Origin: Bog-756 sp963738545 | Lineage (GTDB): Bacteria; Actinomycetota; Acidimicrobiia; Acidimicrobiales; RAAP-2 | Length of the DNA: 64,000 bases | NCBI GenBank assembly: GCA_963738545.1 | Contig: CAVTXA010000002.1 | Location: 248,001 to 312,000 of the forward strand | Direction: 5' to 3' | Shown: positions 16,749-24,991 of the stretch, piece after piece | How positions within the stretch are numbered: the stretch's first letter is position 1 | How the letters are laid out: each line of letters opens with the position of its first letter | Notes under the pieces: generated by a model | Database searches by the model: none | What the model saw: the letters and a program-made list of their open reading frames with translations, nothing else | What the model was told of the DNA's origin: nothing | Program-made: the position numbers and the translations under genes

Positions 16749-17375
16749 ATGCGACTCGTTGTGATCAACCACGTCACGCTCGACGGAGTCATGCAGGCTC
16801 CTGCCCGATCAGATGAGGACCCTCGAGGGGACTTCACTCACGGGGGATGGGCCGTGTCAGGCGCCGACGAGGTGATGGGCGACGCGCTCGGCCGGCGGAT
16901 GGGCCAACCAGACGGCGGATTGCTCCTTGGTCGACTGAGCTACGAAGACATGCTGTCAGCTTGGGATACCCGGGGAGGTCCGAACAAGGATGCTCTGATG
17001 GGAGCCCAAAAATTCGTGGTGTCCTCGAACCCAGCAACGAAGCTCGACTGGCCGAATTCGTCGCTGTTGCATGGTGACATTCCCTCAGCGGTCGCCGACG
17101 TCAAGGAGAGTGGAACCGGCGACCTAGTCATCATGGGCAGTGGTGAACTGATCCGTTCCCTGTTACCACACGGGCTCATCGATGAGTACCTGCTCCTGAT
17201 CCATCCGATAGTTCTCGGCTCCGGTCAACGCCTATTCGAACCAGGCCACGAGTGTATGGATCTCAATCTGGTTGAGAGCACTGCAACCACGACAGGCGTA
17301 ATCATCGCCACGTACGCTGCTGGGAGTTCTGGGCGAGAGCGTTCAACACTGGGCAGCAATGCGGGTGGAGAGTGA
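16749..17375 (+). CDS. Dihydrofolate reductase-like (RibD C-terminal domain) protein
   Basis: A 208-aa protein of the RibD-C/DHFR-like family. MRLVVINHVTLDGVMQAP is the standard first strand; GGLLLGRLSYEDM, KFVVSSNPATKLDWPNSSLL, GDLVIMGSGELIRSLLPHGL and DEYLLLIHPIVLGSGQRLF are the expected NADPH-binding and core strands. The family reduces pteridine-like or other small substrates with NAD(P)H, but most members beside TetR genes are uncharacterised. AGAGAGGGA precedes the ATG. The divergent TetR gene and shared palindrome suggest it is the repressor's target. The last 20 residues are loose and may be unstructured. Confidence 0.85.
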   Translation: MRLVVINHVTLDGVMQAPARSDEDPRGDFTHGGWAVSGADEVMGDALGRRMGQPDGGLLLGRLSYEDMLSAWDTRGGPNKDALMGAQKFVVSSNPATKLDWPNSSLLHGDIPSAVADVKESGTGDLVIMGSGELIRSLLPHGLIDEYLLLIHPIVLGSGQRLFEPGHECMDLNLVESTATTTGVIIATYAAGSSGRERSTLGSNAGGE

Positions 17376-17691
17376 TGATGCCGACGGATTCGCAGGTACT
17401 CCCGGTGGATCTGGCTTATATGGAATGTGCAAGCCGGAACGACAATCGGTTGATCGACCGCTGTCGCCGCCCTGGCACCAGGAGTCAGATGGCCACAGCA
17501 GTCGCCCCCAGGTCTAAATACATACCCATGCTTAATGGGTGCCCCAGTACGTCGGAGGCTTGCTTGTGTTGTCAATATCCCGGGGCGCGCTCGCCTGCAC
17601 CGAGCTCGTCGGTAATGCCTCGTTCTGAGCTCCTTGCCGATTCCGCGCAAACATCCGGCGTGACAACTGGTAAAGCATGGGGAGAATGCCC
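17376..17691. other. Gene-poor stretch before the ABC exporter genes
   Basis: About 315 bases. An open frame overlapping the previous stop exists, but its composition (many Ser, Pro, Arg and Cys, no hydrophobic core) is not protein-like. The end carries the GGGGAG ribosome site of the ABC ATPase gene. Confidence 0.45.
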
Positions 17692-18594
17692 GTGACGGCG
17701 ATAAGCGTGCGCCATCTTGCTAAGAGTTACGGCGACAATGTGGCCGTGGGTGATGTCACGTTCGAGGTGGAGCGGGGTGAGGTGTTTGCACTTCTGGGTC
17801 CGAATGGTGCCGGTAAGACCACCACCATTGAGATACTCGAAGGCTTCCGCAACCGCACCTCAGGTCAAGTGGAGACGCTCGGAGTAGACCCATCCGATAC
17901 CAAGACCCAGCGATGGCTCCGGTCCAGGATTGGGGTCGTCCTCCAGGAGCTGGCGGTCGAACCCTTCTACTCCGTCCGCCAGGTCTTGTCCCGCAACGCC
18001 GGGTACTACCCATCGCCCCGTCCGGTCGAGGAGGTCATCGATCTGGTTGGGCTGACCGAGAAGTCTGATGCCAGGGTGAAGACCCTTTCGGGGGGTCAGC
18101 AACGGCGCCTGGATGTCGGCCTCGGCATCGTGGGCAATCCCGAGTTGCTCTTTCTCGACGAGCCCACGACGGGGTTGGATCCGTCAGGCCGACGCGCTAC
18201 CTGGGAGCTCATTCGCAAACTTGCTACTGAGGGAACCACAGTGCTGTTGACCACCCACTACATGGACGAGGTCGAGGCCTTGGCCGACCGGGTGGCGGTG
18301 CTCGCCAAAGCCAACATCGTGGCTACGGGCACCCCTTCTTCGCTGGGTGGACGCGATTCGGGCATGGTGACCATCCGCTTCGGCCTGCCCGACGGGGTGG
18401 ACGTGGGTGAGCTTCCGGTGGCGCCCGGCACGGTGGTCGAAGGAATAGTGGAGATCCGCACGGAAGATGAACTACCGGTCGTACACGCGCTCAGTGGATG
18501 GGCACTCGAGCGACGGGTTCGGCTACCGGGACTCTCTGTGGCCAGGGTCACCCTGGAGGATGTCTATCTTCGATTGACGAGGGAGGATCAGTGA
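17692..18594 (+). CDS. ABC-2 type exporter, ATP-binding subunit
   Basis: A 300-aa DrrA-like ATPase that energises an exporter. Counting from the GTG at 17692: Walker A GPNGAGKT at 36-43, Q-loop glutamine at 85, signature LSGGQ at 132-136 and Walker B LLFLDE at 152-157, then the switch histidine in LLTTHYMDE. A C-terminal extension of about 80 residues follows, as in drug and lipid exporters. The GTG is chosen over nearby ATGs because GGGGAG lies 7 bases before it. Its stop overlaps the permease start by four bases (GTGA). The exported compound is unknown. Confidence 0.92.
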   Translation: MTAISVRHLAKSYGDNVAVGDVTFEVERGEVFALLGPNGAGKTTTIEILEGFRNRTSGQVETLGVDPSDTKTQRWLRSRIGVVLQELAVEPFYSVRQVLSRNAGYYPSPRPVEEVIDLVGLTEKSDARVKTLSGGQQRRLDVGLGIVGNPELLFLDEPTTGLDPSGRRATWELIRKLATEGTTVLLTTHYMDEVEALADRVAVLAKANIVATGTPSSLGGRDSGMVTIRFGLPDGVDVGELPVAPGTVVEGIVEIRTEDELPVVHALSGWALERRVRLPGLSVARVTLEDVYLRLTREDQ

Positions 18595-19409
18595 GTTCCG
18601 TCCCGACTAGTTCTATCCCGACCATTGGAGGCTTCGAAGGGCTGAGCGACCTCAAGCTGGTGGGGCGCCAAGTCCGTTACGAGCAACTGTCCTTCTGGCT
18701 CAACCCGATCGGTGCGGCGTTCACCATCGGGTTCTCCCTCGTGTTCCTCGTACTCCTAGGCGCCTCGGCTGGAAACTCGAGGATCGCCTACTACGGCAAC
18801 ATCAAACTGGTCCAGTACTACGTGCCGGGTTTCGTGGCCTACGGGGTGATGGCCGCCTGCTTCAATATCCTGGCCATCACCGTTGTCAACCGCCGCGAGA
18901 TGGGCTTGCTCAAGCGCCTCCGGCTCAGCCCGCTCCCCACCTGGGCCCTCCTGACCGCCATCATCCTCAGCTCCATGATCATCGCCGCTATTCAGGTCGT
19001 AGTCCTCCTCGCCGTGGGCCGCGTCGGATTCGGCGTCCATCCGCCGAGCGAGCTGGGTGCCTTCGTCGTAGCCGTTGTCGTCGGGATGGTTAGTTTCAGC
19101 GCACTCGGTCTGGGCATGAGCACGCTGGTCCCGAATCAGGATGCTGCTGGCCCGATCGTTAGCATCGTATTCTTCGTGCTGCTGTTTCTGTCCGGACTGT
19201 GGTTTCCACTCAAGCCCGGATCGGGTCTGGCCCAGTTCTCCTCCTACTTTCCGGTCCACCACTTCATCTCGGCCGTCTTTGCCCCCTTCGACATCGAGAA
19301 GGGGGCGTCACCCTGGGCGTGGCACGACCTCTTGGTCGTCGCCCTATGGGGAGTGGCCGGAGCAATCGTCACCGTACGGCGATGGAAGTGGGCCCCTCGT
19401 CGGAACTGA
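18591..19409 (+). CDS. ABC-2 type exporter, permease subunit
   Basis: A 272-aa membrane protein with six predicted helices, the ABC-2 permease layout. It has the coupling segment NRREMGLLKRLRLSPLPTW between helices 2 and 3, as in DrrB-like permeases, and the late LLFLSGLWFPL helix. The GTG start at 18591 has GGGAGG 4 bases upstream and overlaps the ATPase stop by four bases, so the subunits are translationally coupled. Together they form a full two-gene exporter, probably for a lipophilic compound. No regulator lies on the same transcript. Confidence 0.9.
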   Translation: MSSVPTSSIPTIGGFEGLSDLKLVGRQVRYEQLSFWLNPIGAAFTIGFSLVFLVLLGASAGNSRIAYYGNIKLVQYYVPGFVAYGVMAACFNILAITVVNRREMGLLKRLRLSPLPTWALLTAIILSSMIIAAIQVVVLLAVGRVGFGVHPPSELGAFVVAVVVGMVSFSALGLGMSTLVPNQDAAGPIVSIVFFVLLFLSGLWFPLKPGSGLAQFSSYFPVHHFISAVFAPFDIEKGASPWAWHDLLVVALWGVAGAIVTVRRWKWAPRRN

Positions 19410-19542
19410 AATCAGGATGTTCGATGCGAGAAGGTCGGAGCATGTCGATGGCTCCTAACCGAGCTCTAAAAACCCCCTGGTTCGGTCGTTCCGACGGCAA
19501 AAATATGGCAGTGACTTCCCACGCTGGGTAGCGGCCCACTCC

Positions 19543-19572
19543 GCTTAGTGGAGATCGGCTTAGTGGAGATCG
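19543..19572. repeat. 15-bp tandem duplication
   Basis: GCTTAGTGGAGATCG occurs twice head to tail (19543-19557 and 19558-19572) in the non-coding gap between the convergent permease and Clp-N genes. Confidence 0.85.
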
Positions 19573-19591
19573 ACCGCCTGTCAACGTGACC

Positions 19592-20119
19592 TCATCTGCA
19601 AGAGACGCCGCCAACAGGATTGATCGCATCCAATCGACTCCGAACATCCCACGTGTTCACGTCGAGACTCTCCAGTAGTTCCGCCACAGGATCTGGTGGC
19701 TGGAGAGCGAGGATCTGAGCAAGCACCTGCTGAGCCGTGACCTGAGTCTTGCGACGGTTGGGCTTGACCGCGTCCTCAAGCACTTTCTTTGCTGCGGGCG
19801 TCACTCGGAGGCGATCTTTTTGCGCGATGTCTCTGATCCTCGGCTTTCTCGGCACGGCACGCATCGGGATTGGAGGAGCGTCGGCACCGGACCCCAGACC
19901 TAGGCTGCCCAGGGCTTTGGAATCGAGTGTCTCAAGGGCCTGGCGAGCTTGCTGCAGACTCACACCCAACAGGACTTCGATCGAGGGTTCGTCCAACAGG
20001 GAGAGCAAGAGATGTTCGGTGCCCGTCCGGCGATCTCCTCGCCGACGAGCCTCCTCACTGGCACGCAAGTAGAAGGCCCAGACGTGAAGCACCTCAGGCG
20101 CAACAGATTCGGTGGTCAT
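19592..20119 (-). CDS. Clp N-terminal-domain protein (stand-alone)
   Basis: A 175-aa protein carrying one Clp N-terminal repeat: LRASEEARRRGDRRTGTEHL followed by LLSLL corresponds to the first Clp-N helix pair, and DRLRVTPAAKKVLEDAV to the second. The ATPase modules of ClpC/ClpB are absent, so it is not a chaperone itself; stand-alone Clp-N proteins are thought to act as adaptors. Its start overlaps the stop of the upstream HTH gene by four bases (ATGA), so the pair is made together. An HTH gene coupled to a Clp-N gene recurs in actinobacteria, without an established role that I know of. Confidence 0.75.
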   Translation of the reverse strand: MTTESVAPEVLHVWAFYLRASEEARRRGDRRTGTEHLLLSLLDEPSIEVLLGVSLQQARQALETLDSKALGSLGLGSGADAPPIPMRAVPRKPRIRDIAQKDRLRVTPAAKKVLEDAVKPNRRKTQVTAQQVLAQILALQPPDPVAELLESLDVNTWDVRSRLDAINPVGGVSCR

Positions 20120-20328
20120 GATGGCTCCTTGTTGTATTTGGTGTGCACAGATTGGCGGGTGACGCCCAAAGCGTCTCCGATCTGCTGCCAGGACCAGCCT
20201 TTCTCTCGGGCCGAGGCGACTTGGTTCGCTTCGACCCTCTCCGCCAGGCGATGGAGCGCCAACGAAGCGCGAAGCCCAACCGCCGGGTCATTCGACGAGA
20301 GATTCAGGCTGATTGCTCCGATGTCCAT
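20116..20328 (-). CDS. Small helix-turn-helix DNA-binding protein
   Basis: A 70-aa protein. Its second half, KGWSWQQIGDALGVTRQSVHTKY, is a clear helix-turn-helix of the sigma-like/AsnC-like kind; the first half is a helix with LALHRLAERVEANQVASARE. It is little more than a DNA-binding domain, so signal input may come from the coupled Clp-N protein. The ATG at 20328 has no ribosome site and lies at the predicted transcription start, so the message is probably leaderless. Two palindromes immediately upstream cover the promoter, suggesting autoregulation. Confidence 0.8.
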   Translation of the reverse strand: MDIGAISLNLSSNDPAVGLRASLALHRLAERVEANQVASAREKGWSWQQIGDALGVTRQSVHTKYNKEPS

Positions 20329-20332
20329 AGCC

Positions 20333-20375
20333 GTCAGTTTAGACTGACATTTTGCTATGTCAACCTAAATTGACA
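20333..20375 (-). promoter_or_regulatory. HTH/Clp-N promoter embedded in two palindromes
   Basis: Palindrome 1 is GTCAGT-TTAG-ACTGAC (20333-20348); palindrome 2 is TGTCAA-CCTAAA-TTGACA (20358-20375). On the minus strand a consensus -35 TTGACA (20358-20363) and a -10 TAAACT lie 16 bases apart, one box in each palindrome. Transcription would start at or next to the ATG (20328). Confidence 0.7.
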
Positions 20376-20463
20376 CACCAGATCGCCATAGTACGGTGCC
20401 GCCGATTGCCGGACGGGGCGCCGTCGTTCGCAGGGTATGCGTTCCCGACGTATGCGAGAGTCC

Positions 20464-21168
20464 TCACCAGGCGACGGTGTTGCCCTGGTAGTCGAGATAC
20501 TGAAGACCGACGCGACCGCGCTGTTCTTCGATGACCCTGACAAGGCTGGGGATGCTCTCGTCGATCGTGAGGCGAGCAGCAGGGCCGCCGAGCGCGGTCT
20601 TGACCCAGCCCGGTGCCATCAGGAGCAGGGTCCGGCTCTCACCGCGGTGCCGAGCGGCGTAGCTACGCATGAGTTGGTTGAGGGCTGACTTGCTCGCTCG
20701 GTAGATTTCGAAGCCCCCGCTCTCGTTATTAGCGACACTGCCCTGACCTGAGGACATGACCCCAATGGTGCCGTCTGACTGGACGAGATCACCGAGGGCT
20801 TCGACGACCCGCATCGGGCTCAGCGCGTTGGTCACCATCAGCCGGGTGAACTCATCGGTCGAGATGTCTGCGGTGGTCGCCCCGTGCTGGTTGGCGACGC
20901 CAGCGTTGACGAAGAGGAGGTCGAACTTCCGAGCAGCGAGCCGCTCGCGCAGAGCGTCCAGTTGTTCGGGAACGTTGATGTCGAGGTGTTCGATCTCGAG
21001 GCGCCCGCCCGCAGATTCCGCCAACTCGTGAAGCGCAGTGTGATCCAAATTTCGGAGGGTCGCTACGACCTCCGAACCTCGATCGAGGTACTCCTGCGCC
21101 ATCGCGAGGCCCAAGCCGCGAGAGGCACCGATGATGAGGACCGTCGGCTTGTCAGAGGTCGTTGTCAC
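20464..21168 (-). CDS. Short-chain dehydrogenase/reductase (SDR)
   Basis: A 234-aa classical SDR. IIGASRGLGLAMA is the cofactor loop (TGxxxGxG type), FVNAGVAN the NNAG-like motif, VMSSGQGSV carries the catalytic serine and IYRASKSALNQL the YxxxK pair. C-factor-like SDRs have this layout and length. It should oxidise or reduce a carbonyl using NAD(P)(H). It is not clearly part of an operon; the HTH/Clp-N genes lie downstream on the same strand, 90 bases away, with their own promoter. The substrate is unknown. Confidence 0.88.
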   Translation of the reverse strand: MTTTSDKPTVLIIGASRGLGLAMAQEYLDRGSEVVATLRNLDHTALHELAESAGGRLEIEHLDINVPEQLDALRERLAARKFDLLFVNAGVANQHGATTADISTDEFTRLMVTNALSPMRVVEALGDLVQSDGTIGVMSSGQGSVANNESGGFEIYRASKSALNQLMRSYAARHRGESRTLLLMAPGWVKTALGGPAARLTIDESIPSLVRVIEEQRGRVGLQYLDYQGNTVAW

Positions 21169-21359
21169 TTATGGTCAGGGAGAGTCATTGACATCCCTCA
21201 AGTCTCGTACATCCGACGGACGTGCACCGGGTCCGATGCATGCCCCTCTCGATGGCCGTCGCCACGGTCCTCGCCTTCCTGGAGGAGCAGACATACCAAG
21301 CTTTGGGCACTCCACTACCTTGGGGGTACGAACCCACAGGCAATAGGAGGCAATAGGCC

Positions 21360-22208
21360 GTGATGCCGATGGACCAGGGTGACAGCGGACCTCTTCCGAC
21401 GGTGGTCGACCGCTCGACCTTCCACGAGCAACTGGAAGCCCTGCGGGTGAGGGAAAAGGCGCACACCCGAGAGGGGGATGCCGTCGCCGCCGTTCGCCGC
21501 CGGCTGCCGATGGTCGAGGTTGCAGCAGACACCCCGTTGCTCGGGCCGCACGGCCGAGTCACGTTGCTCGACGCATTCGAAGGCCGGCGTCAGCTCATTG
21601 CCTACTACTTCATGTGGTGGCCCGGCCGATCTGCAGCCGAGCAGTGCGAGGGATGTACGTGGGTGATGAGCCATGTGGGCGAGCTCGCCTACTTGCACTC
21701 CCGCGACATCACCTTCGCTGTCCTCTGCCAGGGGCGGAACACCGCGTACGGTCCTGGCGATGAGCAGAGGTCGTACGACGAGAGCCTTCGCTACCGCGCC
21801 TTCATGGGCTGGGACATGCCGTGGTACTCGGCCCAATCCTCGCTGGACACGCTCCTCATCGATCGCGAACTGGGCCTCTTCCACCTGGTGTGCTATTTGC
21901 GTAGTGGCACCCAGGTCTTCGAGACCTACTGGACCAAGCGCCGTGGTGCCGAGGTGCTGGACTACAGCTACGGGCTTATGGACCTGACCGTCTTTGGCAG
22001 GCAGGAGGACTGGGAGGATTCGCCCGTGAACTGGCCCCGACGAGGCCATGCGACCCGGACCCTGGGCGGGGCTCCCGAGTGGTCGCCACTGTGGGAGTGG
22101 CCAGGTGGTCGTCCGACCTCGCAATGGCCACGGCTCCAAGCCGGGTACTCGGATGAACTTGGAGCGACGGACACGAGCGCAGCGCCACCTCCCGAACACT
22201 GCCACTGA
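21360..22208 (+). CDS. DUF899-family thioredoxin-like protein
   Basis: A 282-aa DUF899 protein. LIAYYFMWWPGRSAAEQCEG and CTWVMSHVGELAYLHSRDIT correspond to the thioredoxin-like core of this family, with a CxxC (CEGC) near residue 101. The C-terminal part holds the conserved LMDLTVFGRQEDWEDSP. Members are uncharacterised and assumed to be redox or detoxification proteins. The start is GTG at 21360 or ATG at 21363; AGGAGG at 21345-21350 supports either. It is followed directly by a transposase tail, a sign of rearrangement. Confidence 0.75.
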   Translation: MMPMDQGDSGPLPTVVDRSTFHEQLEALRVREKAHTREGDAVAAVRRRLPMVEVAADTPLLGPHGRVTLLDAFEGRRQLIAYYFMWWPGRSAAEQCEGCTWVMSHVGELAYLHSRDITFAVLCQGRNTAYGPGDEQRSYDESLRYRAFMGWDMPWYSAQSSLDTLLIDRELGLFHLVCYLRSGTQVFETYWTKRRGAEVLDYSYGLMDLTVFGRQEDWEDSPVNWPRRGHATRTLGGAPEWSPLWEWPGGRPTSQWPRLQAGYSDELGATDTSAAPPPEHCH

Positions 22209-22238
22209 CGGGTCCGAGGGTCGAGTACGCATCAGCCC

Positions 22239-22442
22239 GACTCTCCTATTGCCATCGGCCGCCGTCACAAAGGAACAGCGATTCGGCTCTACGTCGCCGA
22301 TCTGGACATTCGCATCGTGACTCTGGGCGGAACGCTGCTCCGCCAGCTGACGTTGGACTTCGACAGGAATTCTGGCACCAAGTTGAAGGTTCGAGTGCCC
22401 CACAACTCAGGTTCGGAGGAATCGGTTCCAACGGCACATTAG
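22239..22442 (+). mobile_element. Transposase/integrase C-terminal remnant
   Basis: The frame around 22263 encodes RHKGTAIRLYVADLDIRIV followed by GGTLLRQLTLD and a TAG at 22440-22442. This matches the C-terminal strand pattern of actinobacterial IS481/IS3-type transposases (GxxxxxxVLVxDLxVRVxxxxGELLRxLTLDPxRDY). No catalytic DDE core is present upstream, where the DUF899 gene occupies the space. Only a tail of about 65 codons survives. Confidence 0.55.
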
Positions 22443-23338
22443 GCCGGTGGAGGCCTTGGGCTCTGAAGGGTCCATACTCCGGCCCAGATCGCTTCTTGGC
22501 TCGGGCAGCCTTTGACGATCGGAGTAAGCGTCAGGGTGTCGGCGTGGACCGACCAACTGTAGGAGCCGAACGGGCCAGAGGGATTGCAATCAACCCCACC
22601 CAGGCCGTGATGGCCGTATCGGACGATCCCACCGCTCCCGCTGGAGCAACACGGCGCCTCTTGAATCGGCGCGTATGCGTTGATCGTGTTTCCGGTGACC
22701 GCATACTGGGTGCCGAGCCCTGTCCCCAACGGGTCGAGTTCCCAGGCCCCGACCCGGTCGAAGACCAGTTGCCAACGACCTGTTGGAGGACCCAGCGTCA
22801 GGCCAGCATTTGTGATGTCCTGCTGGGTCATGGTTCGGGTCCACGTGCCCTGGAGAGCCGTCGGCGGCTGTGGCGCAGCCGTGACGCGGGCGGTCACGGT
22901 GTCCGACACGACACGGCCCGACTCGCCGATCGCGCGCACCGTAAAGGAATGACGCCCCGGCCTCAGCCAGGTCGTGATCAGGAACCCGAGGTTGGTTCCG
23001 TCGTCATCGCTGCCGAAGACGTACGGCGAGTTCATTTCGGTCCAGGCCAAGTGTCTATCGATGAGGAAGTCGACCTGGGTGACGATCGCTCCGGCGGGAT
23101 GAGCTGTCGCAATCCAGTGAGTCCGCAAGGGGATCGAACGCTTCCCGTCCAAGGTTGACGTGACCTTCTGCAGCGTGTCGGAGCTCGTGGTGGTCTGCGT
23201 GGTCTGGCTCGCTGACGAGTGACCAGGCGAGCTCCAGCCAGCCAACACAACCGCAACCATCAATGCCGGCAGAGCAATCCTGAGTGCCCGTACGAAACCT
23301 CCAGCCTGATGACGAGCCACCTTCGACCTCAGCTCCAT
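22439..23338 (-). CDS. Secreted or membrane-anchored protein of unknown function
   Basis: A 299-aa exported protein. From the ATG at 23338 (GGAAAGGA about 9 bases upstream) it has a basic start, a hydrophobic core (LRIALPALMVAVVLAGW) and an SSPGHSSAS stretch, which is a signal peptide or anchor. The mature part begins with Ser/Thr-rich linker, then an immunoglobulin-like strand pattern (GFLITTWLRPGRHSFTVRA and DTVTARVTA), then a region (LQGTWTRTMTQQDI, RWQLVFDRVGAWELDPLG) resembling lipocalin-like or surface-binding modules. I do not recognise a named family. It is 294 bases downstream of the glycosyltransferase on the same strand. Confidence 0.65.
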   Translation of the reverse strand: MELRSKVARHQAGGFVRALRIALPALMVAVVLAGWSSPGHSSASQTTQTTTSSDTLQKVTSTLDGKRSIPLRTHWIATAHPAGAIVTQVDFLIDRHLAWTEMNSPYVFGSDDDGTNLGFLITTWLRPGRHSFTVRAIGESGRVVSDTVTARVTAAPQPPTALQGTWTRTMTQQDITNAGLTLGPPTGRWQLVFDRVGAWELDPLGTGLGTQYAVTGNTINAYAPIQEAPCCSSGSGGIVRYGHHGLGGVDCNPSGPFGSYSWSVHADTLTLTPIVKGCPSQEAIWAGVWTLQSPRPPPA

Positions 23339-23632
23339 AGGTCCGATTCCTTTCCCGATTTCCCTGGCACGGGACGAAACCCGTGTCGAGCTCCTCTGGA
23401 CTGACCTCTCCACCGGCATGCACCGGTCATCGAGCCGTTGATTTCCCGGCCCAAGCTGCGGAGCAGAGACCACCACAGCGCCCGCCATACGCAACGCTTG
23501 CCTGAGGGCATGCCAGCTCGATTGATCGCGAATACGCGAATGCTTCTGCCTTATGGGTCAACAGCGGATGTTGCTATCTCTTAGTCAGAGGTTGCCGACT
23601 GTCCTTTCGCCACCATCATTTCTTCACCAATT

Positions 23633-24934
23633 TCAAAGGGTGAGTTTCAGGGTTGCGATGAAGCTGGCGCTATCCCCCGATGTCACCAATACCTCCAGTG
23701 CTTCGGCAGTCGTCGAAGCTCCGTCCATCCGTGAAAGAGCAGTTGCCATGAGCTCTGCGTTGCGTTTCAGGCTCGGGTCTTGGAGTGCTTGCCTCACTAC
23801 CCGCCGAATCTTGCTACTCGATGCTTTCTTATTGATGCGAACACCGGCACCGACGGACACGACTCGAATAGCGTTGTCCGGCTGATCGCGACCGTCAGGG
23901 ATGCACACGAGCGGTACACCACATGACAGCGCCGCATTGACTGTCTGCCAGCCGGCGTGGGTAATGACAAGGTCGACCTTGGGCAAGACGGCTCTGTGAG
24001 GCACAAACACTTCCAAGCGGGTATTTGCGGGAATTCGAAGCTGGGATCCGTCAACGGCGGGACCGGTAGTAAACAGGACCCTGGCCTTCAGCCCATCGAC
24101 AGCATCGAGAACGCGTTGTACGAGGGCATCCTGGTTCATATAGCTGGTCGAGAAGCTGACCAGAATCAAGGGATCGGTGTTCTCCGACGGCCAAGGAGAA
24201 GTCCACTGATCGCTGTGGTGTTCGAATGCTGGCCCGACATAGTGCACGTTTGCCGGCAACGCGAGGGCACCGGCAAAGTCGAGCTCTGGCGCCGTCATGA
24301 CATAAATGCCAGCAACGGAACGTAGCTGGTCTTCCCAGGCGCTCAGCGGTTCGAGCCCACATTCATCTCGGGCCCGATTGAGCTGAGGCAATCCAACGGC
24401 CGAGAAACGTTTGAAGAATCCATTGACGGCCCGGTCACGGAGAGCTCCTATGGCACCAGCCATCGGTTTCATGCCGCTGAACAATGGCGGTGCACCGGAA
24501 ATGGGCAACGGATAGGGGCAATGCACCAGCGCAGCCGCGGGCGTTCCCGCAGACTCGGCGGCCACCGCGGCCCCGAGAAAGAGCCAGTCGAATACCACCA
24601 CATCAGCCGGCCAATCTCGCAAGAGAGCTGCATACTGCCGAGTACCTTCTGGAAGCGGCTTGATCATTCCCCCGTCCCGCAGTCGAACTGCCGCACCCAA
24701 GGACGTTTTGGCCGCCCAATCTCGGACCGGATCGGATTCGGCTCGAGTCAGGTCAAGGTCGGCGGTCGACCCCTCGATTTCGATCATGGTGGCGCCCGTT
24801 CGCTCCACTCGCTCCCGGCCGGCACGGTGGGCCACTACGCGAACCTCATGACCTCTCTCGACTAGGGATCGGGTCACTGCGAGTTGAGGCGGGGCGTTAC
24901 CGCTAAAGGCCAGAAGGGTTTGCAGCACTCGCAT
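23633..24934 (-). CDS. GT1-family (UGT/MGT-like) glycosyltransferase
   Basis: A 433-aa cytosolic glycosyltransferase of family 1, as in macrolide and glycolipid glycosyltransferases. The acceptor domain begins MRVLQTLLAFSGNAPPQLAV, and the C-terminal donor domain has the signature VFVPHRAVLPKVDLVITHAG followed by GVPLVCIPDGRDQPDNAIRV. The conserved histidine and the DQ of the nucleotide-sugar site are present. It should attach a sugar from an NDP donor to a small lipophilic acceptor. It diverges from a TetR gene, with start codons about 57 bases apart, so it is probably regulated by that repressor and may inactivate or decorate the compound the repressor senses. Confidence 0.88.
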   Translation of the reverse strand: MRVLQTLLAFSGNAPPQLAVTRSLVERGHEVRVVAHRAGRERVERTGATMIEIEGSTADLDLTRAESDPVRDWAAKTSLGAAVRLRDGGMIKPLPEGTRQYAALLRDWPADVVVFDWLFLGAAVAAESAGTPAAALVHCPYPLPISGAPPLFSGMKPMAGAIGALRDRAVNGFFKRFSAVGLPQLNRARDECGLEPLSAWEDQLRSVAGIYVMTAPELDFAGALALPANVHYVGPAFEHHSDQWTSPWPSENTDPLILVSFSTSYMNQDALVQRVLDAVDGLKARVLFTTGPAVDGSQLRIPANTRLEVFVPHRAVLPKVDLVITHAGWQTVNAALSCGVPLVCIPDGRDQPDNAIRVVSVGAGVRINKKASSSKIRRVVRQALQDPSLKRNAELMATALSRMDGASTTAEALEVLVTSGDSASFIATLKLTL

Positions 24935-24935
24935 G

Positions 24936-24960
24936 GTATATTCACCTTAAGTACATTCAA
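24936..24960. promoter_or_regulatory. Direct-repeat control region between glycosyltransferase and TetR genes
   Basis: GTATATTCAC (24936-24945) and GTACATTCAA (24951-24960) are near-identical 10-mers 15 bases apart in the short AT-rich gap between the divergent starts. They are candidate binding sites for the TetR protein. Confidence 0.4.
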
Positions 24961-24991
24961 TCCAAAGTGTCAAGAGGACGTTTCGGAGAAA

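Noticed and set aside
17372..17695. Possible 107-codon gene after the DHFR-like gene
   Set aside because: Although its ATG overlaps the previous stop, the product has no hydrophobic core or known motif and overlaps the ribosome site and start of the ABC ATPase gene.
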